In this document: piece after piece, positions 7,571 through 16,237 of the stretch
How the letters are laid out: each line of letters begins with the position of its first letter
Position numbering within the stretch: position 1 is the stretch's first letter
Assembly: GCF_018398875.1 (NCBI RefSeq)
Contig: NZ_JAGWDK010000001.1
Location: 1 to 64,000 of the forward strand
Reading direction: 5' to 3'
Source of the DNA: Bradyrhizobium sp. sGM-13
GTDB taxonomy: Bacteria > Pseudomonadota > Alphaproteobacteria > Rhizobiales > Xanthobacteraceae
DNA length: 64,000 bases
Program-made: the position numbers and the translations under genes
The notes under the pieces: generated by a model
Seen by the model: the letters and a program-made list of their open reading frames with translations, nothing else
Databases searched by the model: none
What the model was told of the DNA's origin: nothing

Positions 7571-10297
7571 GTGAAACGATATCGGCCGCATATTTTCGTG
7601 ATGATTGCGCTGGCAATCGTCCTAGCGGGCGGCTGGCACAGCTCGCTTCGCAACGTGCTCGCCGACTTGCGGTTCGCTTGGCAGTCGCGACAAGTCAGCG
7701 GCGACATCGTGGTGATCGCGATCGACGCATCGTCGATCGACAGGATCGGCGTCTGGCCGTGGCCGCGCCTGCTCCACGCCGACCTGATCCGGCAGCTTCA
7801 GAAGGCGGACGTCGAGGACATTGCGCTCGATGTCGACTTCTCGACACCTTCGGATGCGTCATCGGACCGAAACTTTGCCGAAGCCCTCGAGGGCGCCGGC
7901 GGATCGGTGGTACTGCCCTCCTTCCAGCAGCCCCGCACCGACAGGACAACGCTTCACATCAATCGCCCACTGCAGCAATTCGCCGAACATTCGTGGTCGG
8001 CGATCGTCAATGTCGAGGTCGGGCCCGATGGACTCGTCCGGCGTTATCCGTTCGGTGAGAAGCTGGACGGCAAATTCGTACCCTCGATGGCTGCCGTGCT
8101 CGCCGGCCAATACGCCGAAAAGCGCACGCCCTTTTTGATCGACTTCAGCATCCGAACGGCCGGAATTCCCAAAGTATCCTTTGCCGACGTTCTGAGCGGC
8201 GACCCGGCGACACTGCAAAAACTCCGGGGCAAAAAGGTCGTCATCGGCGGCACGGCGCTCGAACTTGGTGACCGCTTCAGCGTGCCGAACGGCGTGATCC
8301 TGTCCGGACCGGTGCTGCAGACGCTGGCCGCGGAGTCGCTTCTGCAGAACCGCGCGCTGCAATGGACCTCGGGCGTCGTCACCGCGGCCGGCCTGGCGTT
8401 GCTCGCCGTGCTGATGCTGTTCTCGTGGCGCCGCCTCACCGCTGGCAAGCGGGTCGCGCTGCTCGGCGCAACGGCGTTCACACTCGAGGCAGGCGCGTTT
8501 GCCTTGCAGACGGCGTTCCCGCTCATTGTGGATACGTCGCTGTTTCACATCGCCATCATCGTCTACGTCGCGGCCATCGCCCTCGACGAAATCGACATCA
8601 GGGATCTGCTCGGCCGGGTCGCCGAGAGCCGCTTTCAGCGCGTGGCGATGTCGCTCGGCGACGGCCTGATCTGTACCGACTCTAACTATTTGATCACGGT
8701 GTGGAATCCGGGCGCGACCGCGATCTTCGGCTATCTGCCCGAAGAGATGATCGGTCGGCCGTTCGACGAGATTTGCGCACGTGACGAGGCCCTGGCCACA
8801 TCCGCCTTCTCCATCAAGAACGCGGCACATCTGGCTGCCGGATCGGTGGTCGAGTTCGACGGACGCCGCAGCAATGGCGAGGTGTTTCCGGTCGAAGCCT
8901 CCTTCTCCGGCTGGCAAGGCACCGACGGGCTTCAGTTTGGCGCGATCCTGCGCGACATCTCGGTTCGCAAGCGCGAAGCCGAAAGAGTGAGATATCTTGC
9001 GGAACACGACACGCTGACGGGGCTCATCAACCGCAACACGCTTCACGTCCAGCTCGAGGCAAAAATTTCCGCGGCCGGGATGGACAGCCGCAAGGTGGCA
9101 CTGCTGGTGATCGGCATCGACGGCTTCCAGCAGATCAACGACATGCTCGGCAACACCTGTGGCGATCTCGTGCTTCGTGCCATTTCGCAGCGACTGACGG
9201 CGGCTGTTCCGTCGGCGGGTCTGGTCGCCCGCTTGAGCGGAGACGAATTCGCCATCGCCGTTCCGACCAGCGATATCGGAGAAAACCTCAGCCGCTTCGC
9301 CGAACAGATCGGCGACGGCTTCGACGCGCCGCTGCTGGCCGGAAACCGCCACCTCCGCGTCAAGGTCAGCATTGGGGCCGCCGTTTGCCCGAGCGATGGA
9401 CGAACGGCGGACGAACTCCTCAGCAACGCCCATCTGGCGTTGAGCCGCGCCAAGGCGACCAACCGCGGCGGCCACGTGCTGTTCGAAGACTCGATCCGCC
9501 GCGAGCTAGAGACGCGCCTGACGCTGGAAGCGGAGCTGGCGCTGGCCGCGGAACGCAATCAGTTCGAATTGTTCTTTCAACCACAATTTCATCTGGCCGA
9601 CGGCCGGTTGATCGGCGCCGAAGCCCTGATCCGCTGGCGTCATCCCGTGCGGGGGCTGGTTTCGCCGGGCGAATTCATGCCGGTCGTCAATACCTCTCCG
9701 ATTTCCGAGCGGATCGCCGAATGGGTTCTCCGAACCGCCTGCACCCAGGGAGCCGCCTGGGAACGCGCAGGACACAAGCTCCGCATCGGCGTCAACCTTT
9801 CGCCGTCGCAGTTGGAGTCCGGTGACCTCACGGTCTCGGTCGCGCAGGTACTCGCCAGCACCGGCTTGAGTCCAACCAGCCTCGAGCTCGAGGTCACCGA
9901 AGACATCCTGCTCCACGATGAGCAAGGCGCGCTGAATACGTTCCTCGAGATTCAGGAGCTTGGCGTTCGCCTGTCCTTCGACGATTTCGGCACCGGCTTT
10001 GCCAGTTTGAGCTATCTGAAGAAATTCCCGCTCGACGGGCTGAAGATCGACCGGTCCTTCGTGTTGGGCTTGCTGACCAATCCCGACGACGCGGCGATCG
10101 TCAGCTCGACCATCGGGCTGAGCAAGCAACTCGGCCTGTCCGTCATCGCGGAAGGCGTCGAGGACCGCGCCACGGCCGACTGCCTGGTCAGGATGGGCTG
10201 CGAAGAGGGACAGGGTTATTTCTTCGGCAAGCCGATGCCCGCTCGGGATTTTGAGGCCAAATTCCTGACCGCTCCCGCAGCCGCCGAGGTGGCGTGA
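7571..10297 (+). CDS. CHASE2-PAS-GGDEF-EAL c-di-GMP signalling protein
   Basis: A 908-residue membrane sensor with a GTG start. Domain order: one N-terminal helix, a periplasmic CHASE2 domain (~30-260), a cluster of helices (~265-350), a PAS domain (~355-475), GGDEF (~480-640) and EAL (~650-900). The cyclase signature reads SGDEF (556-560) and has no RxxD inhibitory site just before it. The EAL half is complete: EAL at 684-686, NLSPSQ, ELEVTED, FDDFGTG, LKIDRSF and IAEGVED. It is therefore surely able to act as a phosphodiesterase; cyclase activity is uncertain. The CHASE2 part would read a periplasmic signal, perhaps passed on by the FecR-domain protein encoded immediately upstream. Confidence 0.9.
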   Translation: MKRYRPHIFVMIALAIVLAGGWHSSLRNVLADLRFAWQSRQVSGDIVVIAIDASSIDRIGVWPWPRLLHADLIRQLQKADVEDIALDVDFSTPSDASSDRNFAEALEGAGGSVVLPSFQQPRTDRTTLHINRPLQQFAEHSWSAIVNVEVGPDGLVRRYPFGEKLDGKFVPSMAAVLAGQYAEKRTPFLIDFSIRTAGIPKVSFADVLSGDPATLQKLRGKKVVIGGTALELGDRFSVPNGVILSGPVLQTLAAESLLQNRALQWTSGVVTAAGLALLAVLMLFSWRRLTAGKRVALLGATAFTLEAGAFALQTAFPLIVDTSLFHIAIIVYVAAIALDEIDIRDLLGRVAESRFQRVAMSLGDGLICTDSNYLITVWNPGATAIFGYLPEEMIGRPFDEICARDEALATSAFSIKNAAHLAAGSVVEFDGRRSNGEVFPVEASFSGWQGTDGLQFGAILRDISVRKREAERVRYLAEHDTLTGLINRNTLHVQLEAKISAAGMDSRKVALLVIGIDGFQQINDMLGNTCGDLVLRAISQRLTAAVPSAGLVARLSGDEFAIAVPTSDIGENLSRFAEQIGDGFDAPLLAGNRHLRVKVSIGAAVCPSDGRTADELLSNAHLALSRAKATNRGGHVLFEDSIRRELETRLTLEAELALAAERNQFELFFQPQFHLADGRLIGAEALIRWRHPVRGLVSPGEFMPVVNTSPISERIAEWVLRTACTQGAAWERAGHKLRIGVNLSPSQLESGDLTVSVAQVLASTGLSPTSLELEVTEDILLHDEQGALNTFLEIQELGVRLSFDDFGTGFASLSYLKKFPLDGLKIDRSFVLGLLTNPDDAAIVSSTIGLSKQLGLSVIAEGVEDRATADCLVRMGCEEGQGYFFGKPMPARDFEAKFLTAPAAAEVA

Positions 10298-10473
10298 CGC
10301 CGAGCGCGGTTCGCTCAGGCTGAACGATCGGTTAACGCGACACCTCAAATCCGAGCGTCGCAGCAACGCTATTTTCCAACTCTTTTCGCTAGGGTCGCCC
10401 AGTGAACGCGATAGCCAAGGAATGCCCTTAAGGCGTCGTCGCCACATAAATCGCGAATGGGGATACGGGGAAA

Positions 10474-11664
10474 GTGGCCGATATTGCCGACATCTCGACG
10501 GTGCGCCGGGCATCGAGCAAGGAGGCGAATGCGCCAGCCATCAGCGAAGCGCTGACGCCGCTTACCGGCATCTCCGCGCCGCAATGGCGTGCGCTCGCCG
10601 AAGGCGCCGCCGAGCCGAACGGCTATTACTTGCCCGAATGGAAATTGGCGGTGAACGCTTCGGCGCGGGGCCGTTCGAATGTCGCCGCGCTCGGCGCGTG
10701 GCACGATGCATCCGCCTTGATCGGCCTTGTGCCCGTGATCTCGATGTGGCGCGCCTACAAGATCCCGCTGCCCGCTCTGGTCAGCGCCGATCCCTACGGC
10801 ACGCTTTGCACGCCGCTGCTCGACGCTGATATGGCGGAGGAAGCCGTCACAAGCATCCTGCGCCGGGCCCGGCGGGCCGGCGCGCATGCGCTGATTTTCC
10901 GCGCCACCCCGCTCGATGGCGCAGCCATGAAGGCCTTCACCAATGTGCTGCATCGCGGCCACATGCAGCCGCTGGTGCTGCAATCGCATGTCCGCGCCTG
11001 CCTCGATGCCACGGCCGACGCCGATACCGTGCTGCGCGACGCGCTCGGCGCAAAGAAACTGAAAGAACTGCGCCGCCAGCGCAATCGCCTCGCCGAACAC
11101 GGCGCCGTCCATTTCGACGTGGCGCGGACGCCCGGTGAGATCACTGCCGCCGTCGAAACCTTCCTGGTACTGGAAGCCAGCGGCTGGAAGGGCCAGCGTG
11201 GCACGGCCCTTGGCCAGCACGAGGGCGATGCGGCGTTCGTCCGCCGCGCCACTTCGGCGCTGGCAGAGACCGGCCAATGCGAGATCGTGACCTTGCGCGC
11301 CGGCGCAACACCGGTGGCGGCAGCGATCGTGCTGCGCCATCAGGATCGCGCCTTCTACTTCAAGCTCGGCGTTGACGAGCGCTTTGCGAAGTTTTCGCCG
11401 GGCGTGCAACTGACGCTGGAGCTGACGCAGCATCTTTGCGCCGATCCAGCCATTGCTATGGTGGATTCCACCGCAAATCCCGACCATCCCATGATCAACC
11501 CGATCTGGCGCGGACGCCTTGCGATCGGCGACGTGTTGATTCCGCTGCGGCGGAACGATCCGGTGGTGGCGTTGATTCGCGCCGCGCTCCCCTTGCGGTC
11601 CGCAATCCGCGAGCCGGCGCGGCGTCTCGTCCATTTCATCAGAAAGAGCCGGGAGAAATCCTAA
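10474..11664 (+). CDS. GNAT-type (BioF2/CelD-like) acyltransferase
   Basis: A 396-residue cytosolic protein with a GTG start preceded by GGGGAAA. It resembles the GNAT-like double-domain family (Acetyltransf_6, as in CelD and FemAB relatives): a substrate half ending near LKELRRQRNRLAEHG and a C-terminal half with VETFLVLEASGWKG, VTLRAGATPVAAAIVLRHQDRAFYFKLGVDE and FSPGVQLTLEL. These are typical for enzymes that add acyl or aminoacyl groups to polymers or secondary metabolites. The next gene starts at the base after its stop codon (TAA-ATG), so the two are surely co-translated and probably act on the same substrate, which is unknown. Confidence 0.75.
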   Translation: MADIADISTVRRASSKEANAPAISEALTPLTGISAPQWRALAEGAAEPNGYYLPEWKLAVNASARGRSNVAALGAWHDASALIGLVPVISMWRAYKIPLPALVSADPYGTLCTPLLDADMAEEAVTSILRRARRAGAHALIFRATPLDGAAMKAFTNVLHRGHMQPLVLQSHVRACLDATADADTVLRDALGAKKLKELRRQRNRLAEHGAVHFDVARTPGEITAAVETFLVLEASGWKGQRGTALGQHEGDAAFVRRATSALAETGQCEIVTLRAGATPVAAAIVLRHQDRAFYFKLGVDERFAKFSPGVQLTLELTQHLCADPAIAMVDSTANPDHPMINPIWRGRLAIGDVLIPLRRNDPVVALIRAALPLRSAIREPARRLVHFIRKSREKS

Positions 11665-12609
11665 ATGAATACGCTCACCGCCATAGCGCCCGTCATTACG
11701 GCTGACCATGACGCGCTCCGCCGCGACTTTCCGCTAAAGCCGTTCGCGATCCGCCACAAGCTCGCCGGCCATCCGCTGCTGACGCTGCCACGCATCGCGC
11801 AATTGGCTTCCGAGCTGCCGCGCGACCTGATCGAACATAATTCCGGCAAGGTCGCGATCAGCCAGGATCCGGATGCGATTCCTTCCGTCGACCTCGACCC
11901 CGTCGAAGTCGTGAAGAGCATTGAGTCCGCCGGCGCCTGGATGGTGCTCAAGCGGATCGAGAATTCGCCGGACTATCGCGCGTTGCTCGAGGATACCCTG
12001 CTGTCCGTCGCCCGCGCCCGCGGCTTCAACAGCTTGGCTGACGCCGGCTTCGAGCAGGTCGAAGGTTTCCTCTTCGTGTCCTCGCCGAATTCGACCACGC
12101 CCTTTCATCTCGACAGCGAAGACAATTTCTTCGTGCACATCCACGGCGAAAAATTCTTCACGATCTTCGACAACACCGACCGTTCGATCGTCTCCGACGA
12201 CGAGATCGAGCGCTCGATGACCAAACATCGTAACCTGAAATATGACGAGAGCATTGCGCCGTTGGGTAAGGAATTCCACCTGTTCGCGGGCGAGGGCTGC
12301 TATGTGCCGTATCAATGGCCGCACTGGGTGCGCACCGCAGGTTCGTTCTCGATCTCGATGGCGATCACCTGGAAGACGCGCGAGGTGCGGCGGATGAACG
12401 ATCTGCACTTCTTCAATTCGATGCTGCGCAGCATCGGCCTGCCGCAGCAGCCGCCGGGCAAACAGCCGCTGCTCGACGCGCTCAAGCTGGCGTTCTATCG
12501 CACCGTGACGACCGCGATAACGCCGCTGCGCGCCTCGATGGCGATGCGCCGCGTGCTGCGGCGGATCGCGCTCGGGAAACGCGCGAACTATTATTTGAAA
12601 GGGGCGTAA
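11665..12609 (+). CDS. Cupin-like/JmjC-type iron oxygenase
   Basis: A 314-residue protein whose central part forms a double-stranded beta-helix of the JmjC/cupin_8 type. FHLDSEDNFFVHIHGEKFFTIF contains the HxD iron ligands, and GEGCYVPYQWPHWVRT supplies the distal His and the entry strand. These are the marks of Fe(II)/2-oxoglutarate hydroxylases. The C terminus is basic and Leu-rich. It starts directly after the stop codon of the GNAT-like gene, so transfer of an acyl group and hydroxylation may be two steps of one modification pathway. Substrate, and whether 2-oxoglutarate is used, cannot be read from sequence. Confidence 0.75.
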   Translation: MNTLTAIAPVITADHDALRRDFPLKPFAIRHKLAGHPLLTLPRIAQLASELPRDLIEHNSGKVAISQDPDAIPSVDLDPVEVVKSIESAGAWMVLKRIENSPDYRALLEDTLLSVARARGFNSLADAGFEQVEGFLFVSSPNSTTPFHLDSEDNFFVHIHGEKFFTIFDNTDRSIVSDDEIERSMTKHRNLKYDESIAPLGKEFHLFAGEGCYVPYQWPHWVRTAGSFSISMAITWKTREVRRMNDLHFFNSMLRSIGLPQQPPGKQPLLDALKLAFYRTVTTAITPLRASMAMRRVLRRIALGKRANYYLKGA

Positions 12610-12615
12610 CCAGCC

Positions 12616-13254
12616 TCACTGCAGCGGCGAATGCGGCGCCGGCAGCATGATGGTTGAGTGCATCTCGTCGAGAAATCCGGGACCCTTCCCGAGAAATTCC
12701 TGCCAGGCCGGATCCTTCATCGCATTCCCGCGCGCTTCGGCGCGGGCGTTCAGGCTGGGATAGGCCCAGATGTGGCAGGCTTCGTTCGGCTGGCCCGCTT
12801 CGGTGGTCCAGAGGCCGACGATCTTTGAATGTTTTTCGCGCTCCGGCAGCACCGCGGTGAACGCATCGAGCCATTGCTTCAGGCCGCCGGCTGGCTTGGC
12901 GCGGTAGTTGCGGAGTTCGTAGACATTGCCCGTCGATGCCGGGGCCACCGGAGGCCTCACTGCATTCATCAGGCGGACATCCTGGCGGACCAACCAGGGG
13001 CGGATCAGCGGAACGTACTCGCCGGTCCAGCGCGGGTTTTTCGCAAGCTCGGCGCGCAACCGGGCGCGCTCGTCAAAACTGTTGTAGCTCCACATGTGCA
13101 GAACCTGATTAAGCGGGCCGATCTCGGTCGACCAGTAGCCTTCGAGCTTGCCGTAATCGTCCTTGCGGATCTCGCGCGATATCGTACTCGCGGCCTTGAT
13201 CATGTCGCCGAGCGTGCCGGGTCTTAAGGTGTAGGTGCGCAGTTCGTAGATCAT
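12616..13254 (-). CDS. NIPSNAP family protein, two tandem domains
   Basis: A 212-residue protein with two NIPSNAP-type ferredoxin-like domains: MIYELRTYTLRPG (residues 1-105) and VYELRNYRAKPAG (~110-205). Each has the typical W.TE.G..N...H.W.Y core. GGGGAGG stands 6 bp before the ATG. The family is a small dimeric alpha/beta-barrel group with no settled enzymatic role in bacteria. Its stop codon lies 6 bp from that of the JmjC-type gene, so the two converge. Confidence 0.85.
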   Translation of the reverse strand: MIYELRTYTLRPGTLGDMIKAASTISREIRKDDYGKLEGYWSTEIGPLNQVLHMWSYNSFDERARLRAELAKNPRWTGEYVPLIRPWLVRQDVRLMNAVRPPVAPASTGNVYELRNYRAKPAGGLKQWLDAFTAVLPEREKHSKIVGLWTTEAGQPNEACHIWAYPSLNARAEARGNAMKDPAWQEFLGKGPGFLDEMHSTIMLPAPHSPLQ

Positions 13255-13299
13255 GATTGCCTCCCCAAGTTTATTCTAGTTTCATTGCCGCGTTCCCCG

Positions 13300-13433
13300 G
13301 ATGCTGCGCAGCGTCATAAGCCCGTTACGCGCGTCTTCGACACGCTATGGCGGTGCGCTGAGGATCCGGCGCCCATCGCTGGAGTTGGGTCCCGGCTCTG
13401 CGGCGCAGCGCTGCGCGCCGCGTCGGGACACGC
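13300..13433. repeat. Intergenic repeat family C, copy 1
   Basis: A GC-rich stretch between NIPSNAP and the DsbA-like gene. The part GGTCCCGGCTCTGCGG...GCGTC..GGACAC recurs at 32572-32681 with the same order of blocks. It can fold into hairpins (GCGCAGCGCTGCGC is self-complementary). No open frame of note lies in it. Confidence 0.6.
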
Positions 13434-13437
13434 AAGG

Positions 13438-14103
13438 TCACTCCGCGGCCTGCGCGTTGATTTCGCCGGAAACTTGCCGGATCGCGCGGGCGAGTTGCTC
13501 GGCCGGCTGGGCGCCGGACACTGCATATTTCTGCGCGAAGACGAAAGTGGGAACGCCCGAGATGCCTTTGTCGGACGCTTCCTGAGCCTGGCCCGAGATC
13601 AGCGCGACATCCTCATCGGTGGCAAGCCGCTTACGCACATCGTCGGCGTCGAGGCCGACATCGGCCGCGGCCTGCACCAGCACGTTGACATCGGTCAGAT
13701 CGCCGCCATCGCGAAAGTACAATTCCATCAGGCGCTGCTTCATCTCGGCAGCCTTGCCCTGCGCTTCCGCCCAGTGGATCAGCCGGTGGCAGTCGATGGT
13801 ATTGGGCTGGCGCTTCACGAGTTCAGGGCGGTAGGTCAGCCCCTCCTCGCCCGCAGCCGCCACGACGCGGCCAGCGATACCCTTGTAGGCCTCGACCGAA
13901 CCGAATTTTGCGGTGAGATATTCGTCGCGACTGATGCCCTCGCGCGGCACCCAGGAATTGAGGAAAAACGGCCGCCAGCGCACTTCGACGGGAACATCGG
14001 GCACCAGCGCCAGAGCGTTCTCGATCCGGCGCTTGCCGATGTAGCACCAGGGGCAGACCACGTCGGAGACGATGTCGATCTTGAGGGGTTTTAGGGTGCT
14101 CAT
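13438..14103 (-). CDS. DsbA-family (FrnE-like) oxidoreductase
   Basis: A 221-residue cytosolic thioredoxin-fold protein of the DSBA/2-hydroxychromene-2-carboxylate isomerase group. The ATG at 14103 has GAGGA eight bases upstream; the frame is open further but the family begins here (KIDIVSDVVCPWCYIGKRRIENAL). CPWC is the CxxC active site at about residues 19-22, followed by the helical insertion and the cis-Pro region GVPTFVFAQKYAVSGAQP. No signal peptide, unlike true periplasmic DsbA. FrnE-type proteins act as thiol oxidoreductases or isomerases in stress; exact substrate unknown. Confidence 0.85.
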   Translation of the reverse strand: MSTLKPLKIDIVSDVVCPWCYIGKRRIENALALVPDVPVEVRWRPFFLNSWVPREGISRDEYLTAKFGSVEAYKGIAGRVVAAAGEEGLTYRPELVKRQPNTIDCHRLIHWAEAQGKAAEMKQRLMELYFRDGGDLTDVNVLVQAAADVGLDADDVRKRLATDEDVALISGQAQEASDKGISGVPTFVFAQKYAVSGAQPAEQLARAIRQVSGEINAQAAE

Positions 14104-14265
14104 CGGGACGTCCTCGCTGAATGATGTCCCGGAAGGTAGTCCGATCGGACAAGGAGACAAGGGCGCGGCCTGCATGTCTCGTATCACTTCACCTCCACGG
14201 TTATTGTGGCGAACGGCTAGCCCTTCTAGAACTCCGCGCCTCGATTTGAACCACGGAGCCCTGCA

Positions 14266-14397
14266 ATGACCGTCATTTTCAGGCCGGAAAGCCTCCTGTT
14301 TCGCGCCATCGAACATGCGGGCGGGCCGTGGTCACCGGATATGCTGCAGGGCAGCGGGACCACAGCGCTGATGACGGTGCAAGGCGGCGACTCTTAG
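14266..14397 (+). CDS. Possible 43-residue ORF or gene remnant
   Basis: A short frame (begins MTVIFRPESLLFRAIEHAGG) in the 290-bp gap between the DsbA-like gene and the XRE regulator. It has no clear ribosome site and its stop overlaps the 3' end of the XRE gene on the other strand. Its composition is protein-like, so it may be the 5' stump of a decayed gene. No family recognised. Confidence 0.2.
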   Translation: MTVIFRPESLLFRAIEHAGGPWSPDMLQGSGTTALMTVQGGDS

Positions 14398-15215
14398 GTC
14401 AAACCGGCCGCGATCTGCCGCATCCGATCGGCGGTCAGATCGTCGGCGGGGAAGAACGTTTCCAGCGCCAGCTCCTGCAGTGTGATGTCGACGGGCGTGC
14501 CGAACACCATAGTGGTGGAGATGAAACTCAGGACGTCGCCATTGTGGCGCAGCTTGAAGGGAATCGCGACATTGTCGGCCGAGATCGGTCCCGAACGCGC
14601 CGGCATGCGATAGGCTTTCAGCTCCTGATACAGTTTGAGCAGTTCGGGATCAGCCGTTGCCTCGCACTGACGATGCAGCCGTTCCAGAAGATGCGCGCTC
14701 CATTCGGCAAGATTGACCGTGCGCGGCGCGAGCCCCTCTGGATGAAAGGCGAGCCGCATAACGTTGAGGGGATGCCGGAGCAAATGCGGCGGCAAACCTT
14801 CGAGCAACGGCGCCACCATGCGGTTGGCCGTCACCAGATTCCAGTGCCGGTCATAGGCCAGCGCCGGATTGGGCTCATGTGCCTTCAGCACCAGATCGAT
14901 CGCCTGCCGGGCTGACTTTAGCGCTGGATCATCCAGCGAGCGTTGCGGAAAGGCCGGGGCAAAACCCGCCGCGACCAGGAGTACGTTGCGTTCACGCAAG
15001 GGAACCTCCAATCGCTCGGCAAGCTTGAGCACCATTTCGCGCGACGGCGCGGCGCGGCCGGTTTCGACAAAACTGAGGTGACGCGCGGATATTTCGGCAT
15101 CGCTCGCCAGATCGAGCTGGCTCAGATGGCGGCGCTGGCGCCATTCGCGCAAGTGATCGCCAATGTGGAGGGGTTGGGTTCGTTCGGCTCGCGCCGTGGC
15201 AGCATGTGCGTTCAT
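14394..15215 (-). CDS. XRE-family transcription regulator with MmyB-like domain
   Basis: A 273-residue regulator. Residues ~17-75 are a Cro/C1-type helix-turn-helix (LREWRQRRHLSQLDLASDAEISARHLSFVETGRAAPS); the rest matches the PAS-like MmyB ligand-binding domain (NPALAYDRHWNLVTANRM, LLRHPLNVMRLAFHPEGLAPRTVNL). Such proteins usually repress a divergent neighbour and respond to a small ligand such as a fatty acid. Here the divergent neighbours are two small membrane proteins. ATTAC...GTAAT at 15252-15268 in the intergenic region is a possible operator half-pair, not tested. Confidence 0.85.
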   Translation of the reverse strand: MNAHAATARAERTQPLHIGDHLREWRQRRHLSQLDLASDAEISARHLSFVETGRAAPSREMVLKLAERLEVPLRERNVLLVAAGFAPAFPQRSLDDPALKSARQAIDLVLKAHEPNPALAYDRHWNLVTANRMVAPLLEGLPPHLLRHPLNVMRLAFHPEGLAPRTVNLAEWSAHLLERLHRQCEATADPELLKLYQELKAYRMPARSGPISADNVAIPFKLRHNGDVLSFISTTMVFGTPVDITLQELALETFFPADDLTADRMRQIAAGLT

Positions 15216-15315
15216 GGTGGAAAACCTACCATGCGAATTTCATCCATTCCATTACGTCCAAGGTAATCGAAACGGGTCGCAGGCCGGGTCATCTTGGCGG
15301 CACAGGAGATGACCC

Positions 15316-15537
15316 ATGCTGATGCTTTCGCTGTTCCGCTTCGCCGCCGCCATGATCCCTTGGGTGCGCAATCTGGTCACCTGGCTCGTGGCACGCTCCC
15401 TGAACATGCCCGAGCCCCTGGTGCATGACACCGGTGTGTTCGTGTTCGTGCAGGTGCAAACGATCGAGAACAGGGTCGGCAAGGCGCTCTGCCCGGTGCG
15501 GCTGATGCGTCAGCTCCGGTCGCTGCTGCAACGCTGA
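15316..15537 (+). CDS. Small hypothetical protein
   Basis: A 73-residue frame with AGGAG nine bases before its ATG. It starts with a hydrophobic/amphipathic stretch (MLMLSLFRFAAAMIPWVRNLVTWLVA) and ends basic. It is the first frame after the XRE regulator in divergent orientation and is followed 38 bp later by a membrane-protein gene with a strong ribosome site. Two frames on the opposite strand also stay open here, so the call rests on the ribosome site and context. Confidence 0.45.
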   Translation: MLMLSLFRFAAAMIPWVRNLVTWLVARSLNMPEPLVHDTGVFVFVQVQTIENRVGKALCPVRLMRQLRSLLQR

Positions 15538-15575
15538 TCCCTGCCACCAGTCATTCTAAAGCAAAGGAGAACGTC

Positions 15576-15974
15576 ATGATCCATCCGTCCACCTTCCTGA
15601 GCCGCGCCCTGCTCGCCGACGCCATCTTCAGCGGCGTCGCCGCTGTGGCGCTAACGCTCGGCGCCGGCACGCTCGCGCCGTTCCTCAATTTGCCGGAAGT
15701 CTTGTTGCGCGAAACTGGCCTGTTCCTGATCGCCTATACCGCGCTGGTCGGCTGGCTGGCGACGAGGTCGACGGTGATGAAGGCGCTGGTGCTGTTCGTG
15801 ATCATCGGTAACGCCGCGTGGACGCTGGGCAGCATTGCGCTGCTTTTCTCGGGCGCGGTGTCGCCGAACCTGCTCGGTCAGGTGTTCATCGTGGCGCAGG
15901 CGATTGCAACGGGCGTCTTTGCCGAGTTGCAGTATATTGGGCTGCGGAAGAGTGGCGGTGTCGTAGCCGCTTGA
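15576..15974 (+). CDS. Four-helix membrane protein
   Basis: A 132-residue inner-membrane protein with AAAGGAG before the ATG. Four hydrophobic segments are visible (about residues 12-35, 45-62, 66-92, 96-120), separated by short loops; no catalytic motif. It probably forms a unit with the small frame upstream under control of the divergent XRE regulator. Function unknown; proteins of this size and layout are common in rhizobia next to MmyB-type regulators. Confidence 0.75.
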   Translation: MIHPSTFLSRALLADAIFSGVAAVALTLGAGTLAPFLNLPEVLLRETGLFLIAYTALVGWLATRSTVMKALVLFVIIGNAAWTLGSIALLFSGAVSPNLLGQVFIVAQAIATGVFAELQYIGLRKSGGVVAA

Positions 15975-15990
15975 TCGCAGTTCTAACGCA

Positions 15991-16092
15991 GTCATTCCGG
16001 GATGGTGCGCAAGCACCAGACCCGGAATCTCGAGATCCTCAGGTGCGCAATTGCGCACCGTATTCGATGCTTCGCATCGCCCCGGGATGACG
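15991..16092. repeat. Intergenic repeat family B, copy 1
   Basis: A palindromic element: CATTCCGGGATGGTGCGCAA and CACCAGACCCGGAATCTCGAG at the left, GGTGCGCAATTGCGCACC in the middle, GATGCTTCGCATCGCCCCGGGATGACG at the right. The same blocks occur at 30195-30318 and, shortened, at 38911-38977. It lies between convergent genes. Confidence 0.75.
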
Positions 16093-16102
16093 CGCGAGCG
16101 CG

Positions 16103-16237
16103 TCAGCTCAACACCACCGCCGCAATCATTCCGGCAAAAGTCAGCACCAGCCCGATGACCAGCATCGGCACCAGGCTGCTGCCCGAATACGGGTTGGCCT
16201 GCTCCTTGTTCGTCACGATATGTGCTCGATAAGCCAT
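16103..16237 (-). CDS. 44-residue single-helix membrane protein
   Basis: The product starts MAYRAHIVTNKEQANPYSG and continues into one membrane helix (LVPMLVIGLVLTFAGMIAAVVLS) that ends the protein. Its ATG overlaps the TGA of the globin gene (TGATG) and AGGAG lies just upstream, so it is translationally coupled to the globin. This points to a membrane partner or an unrelated small protein made in the same conditions (nitrosative or low-oxygen stress). Family not recognised. Confidence 0.7.
   Translation of the reverse strand: MAYRAHIVTNKEQANPYSGSSLVPMLVIGLVLTFAGMIAAVVLS

Noticed and set aside
7859..9475. 538-codon minus-strand frame
   Set aside because: Antisense shadow of the CHASE2-PAS-GGDEF-EAL gene; no ribosome site or motif.
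10369..11709. 446-codon minus-strand frame
   Set aside because: Antisense to the GNAT-like gene, whose protein motifs and tight coupling with the next gene are convincing.
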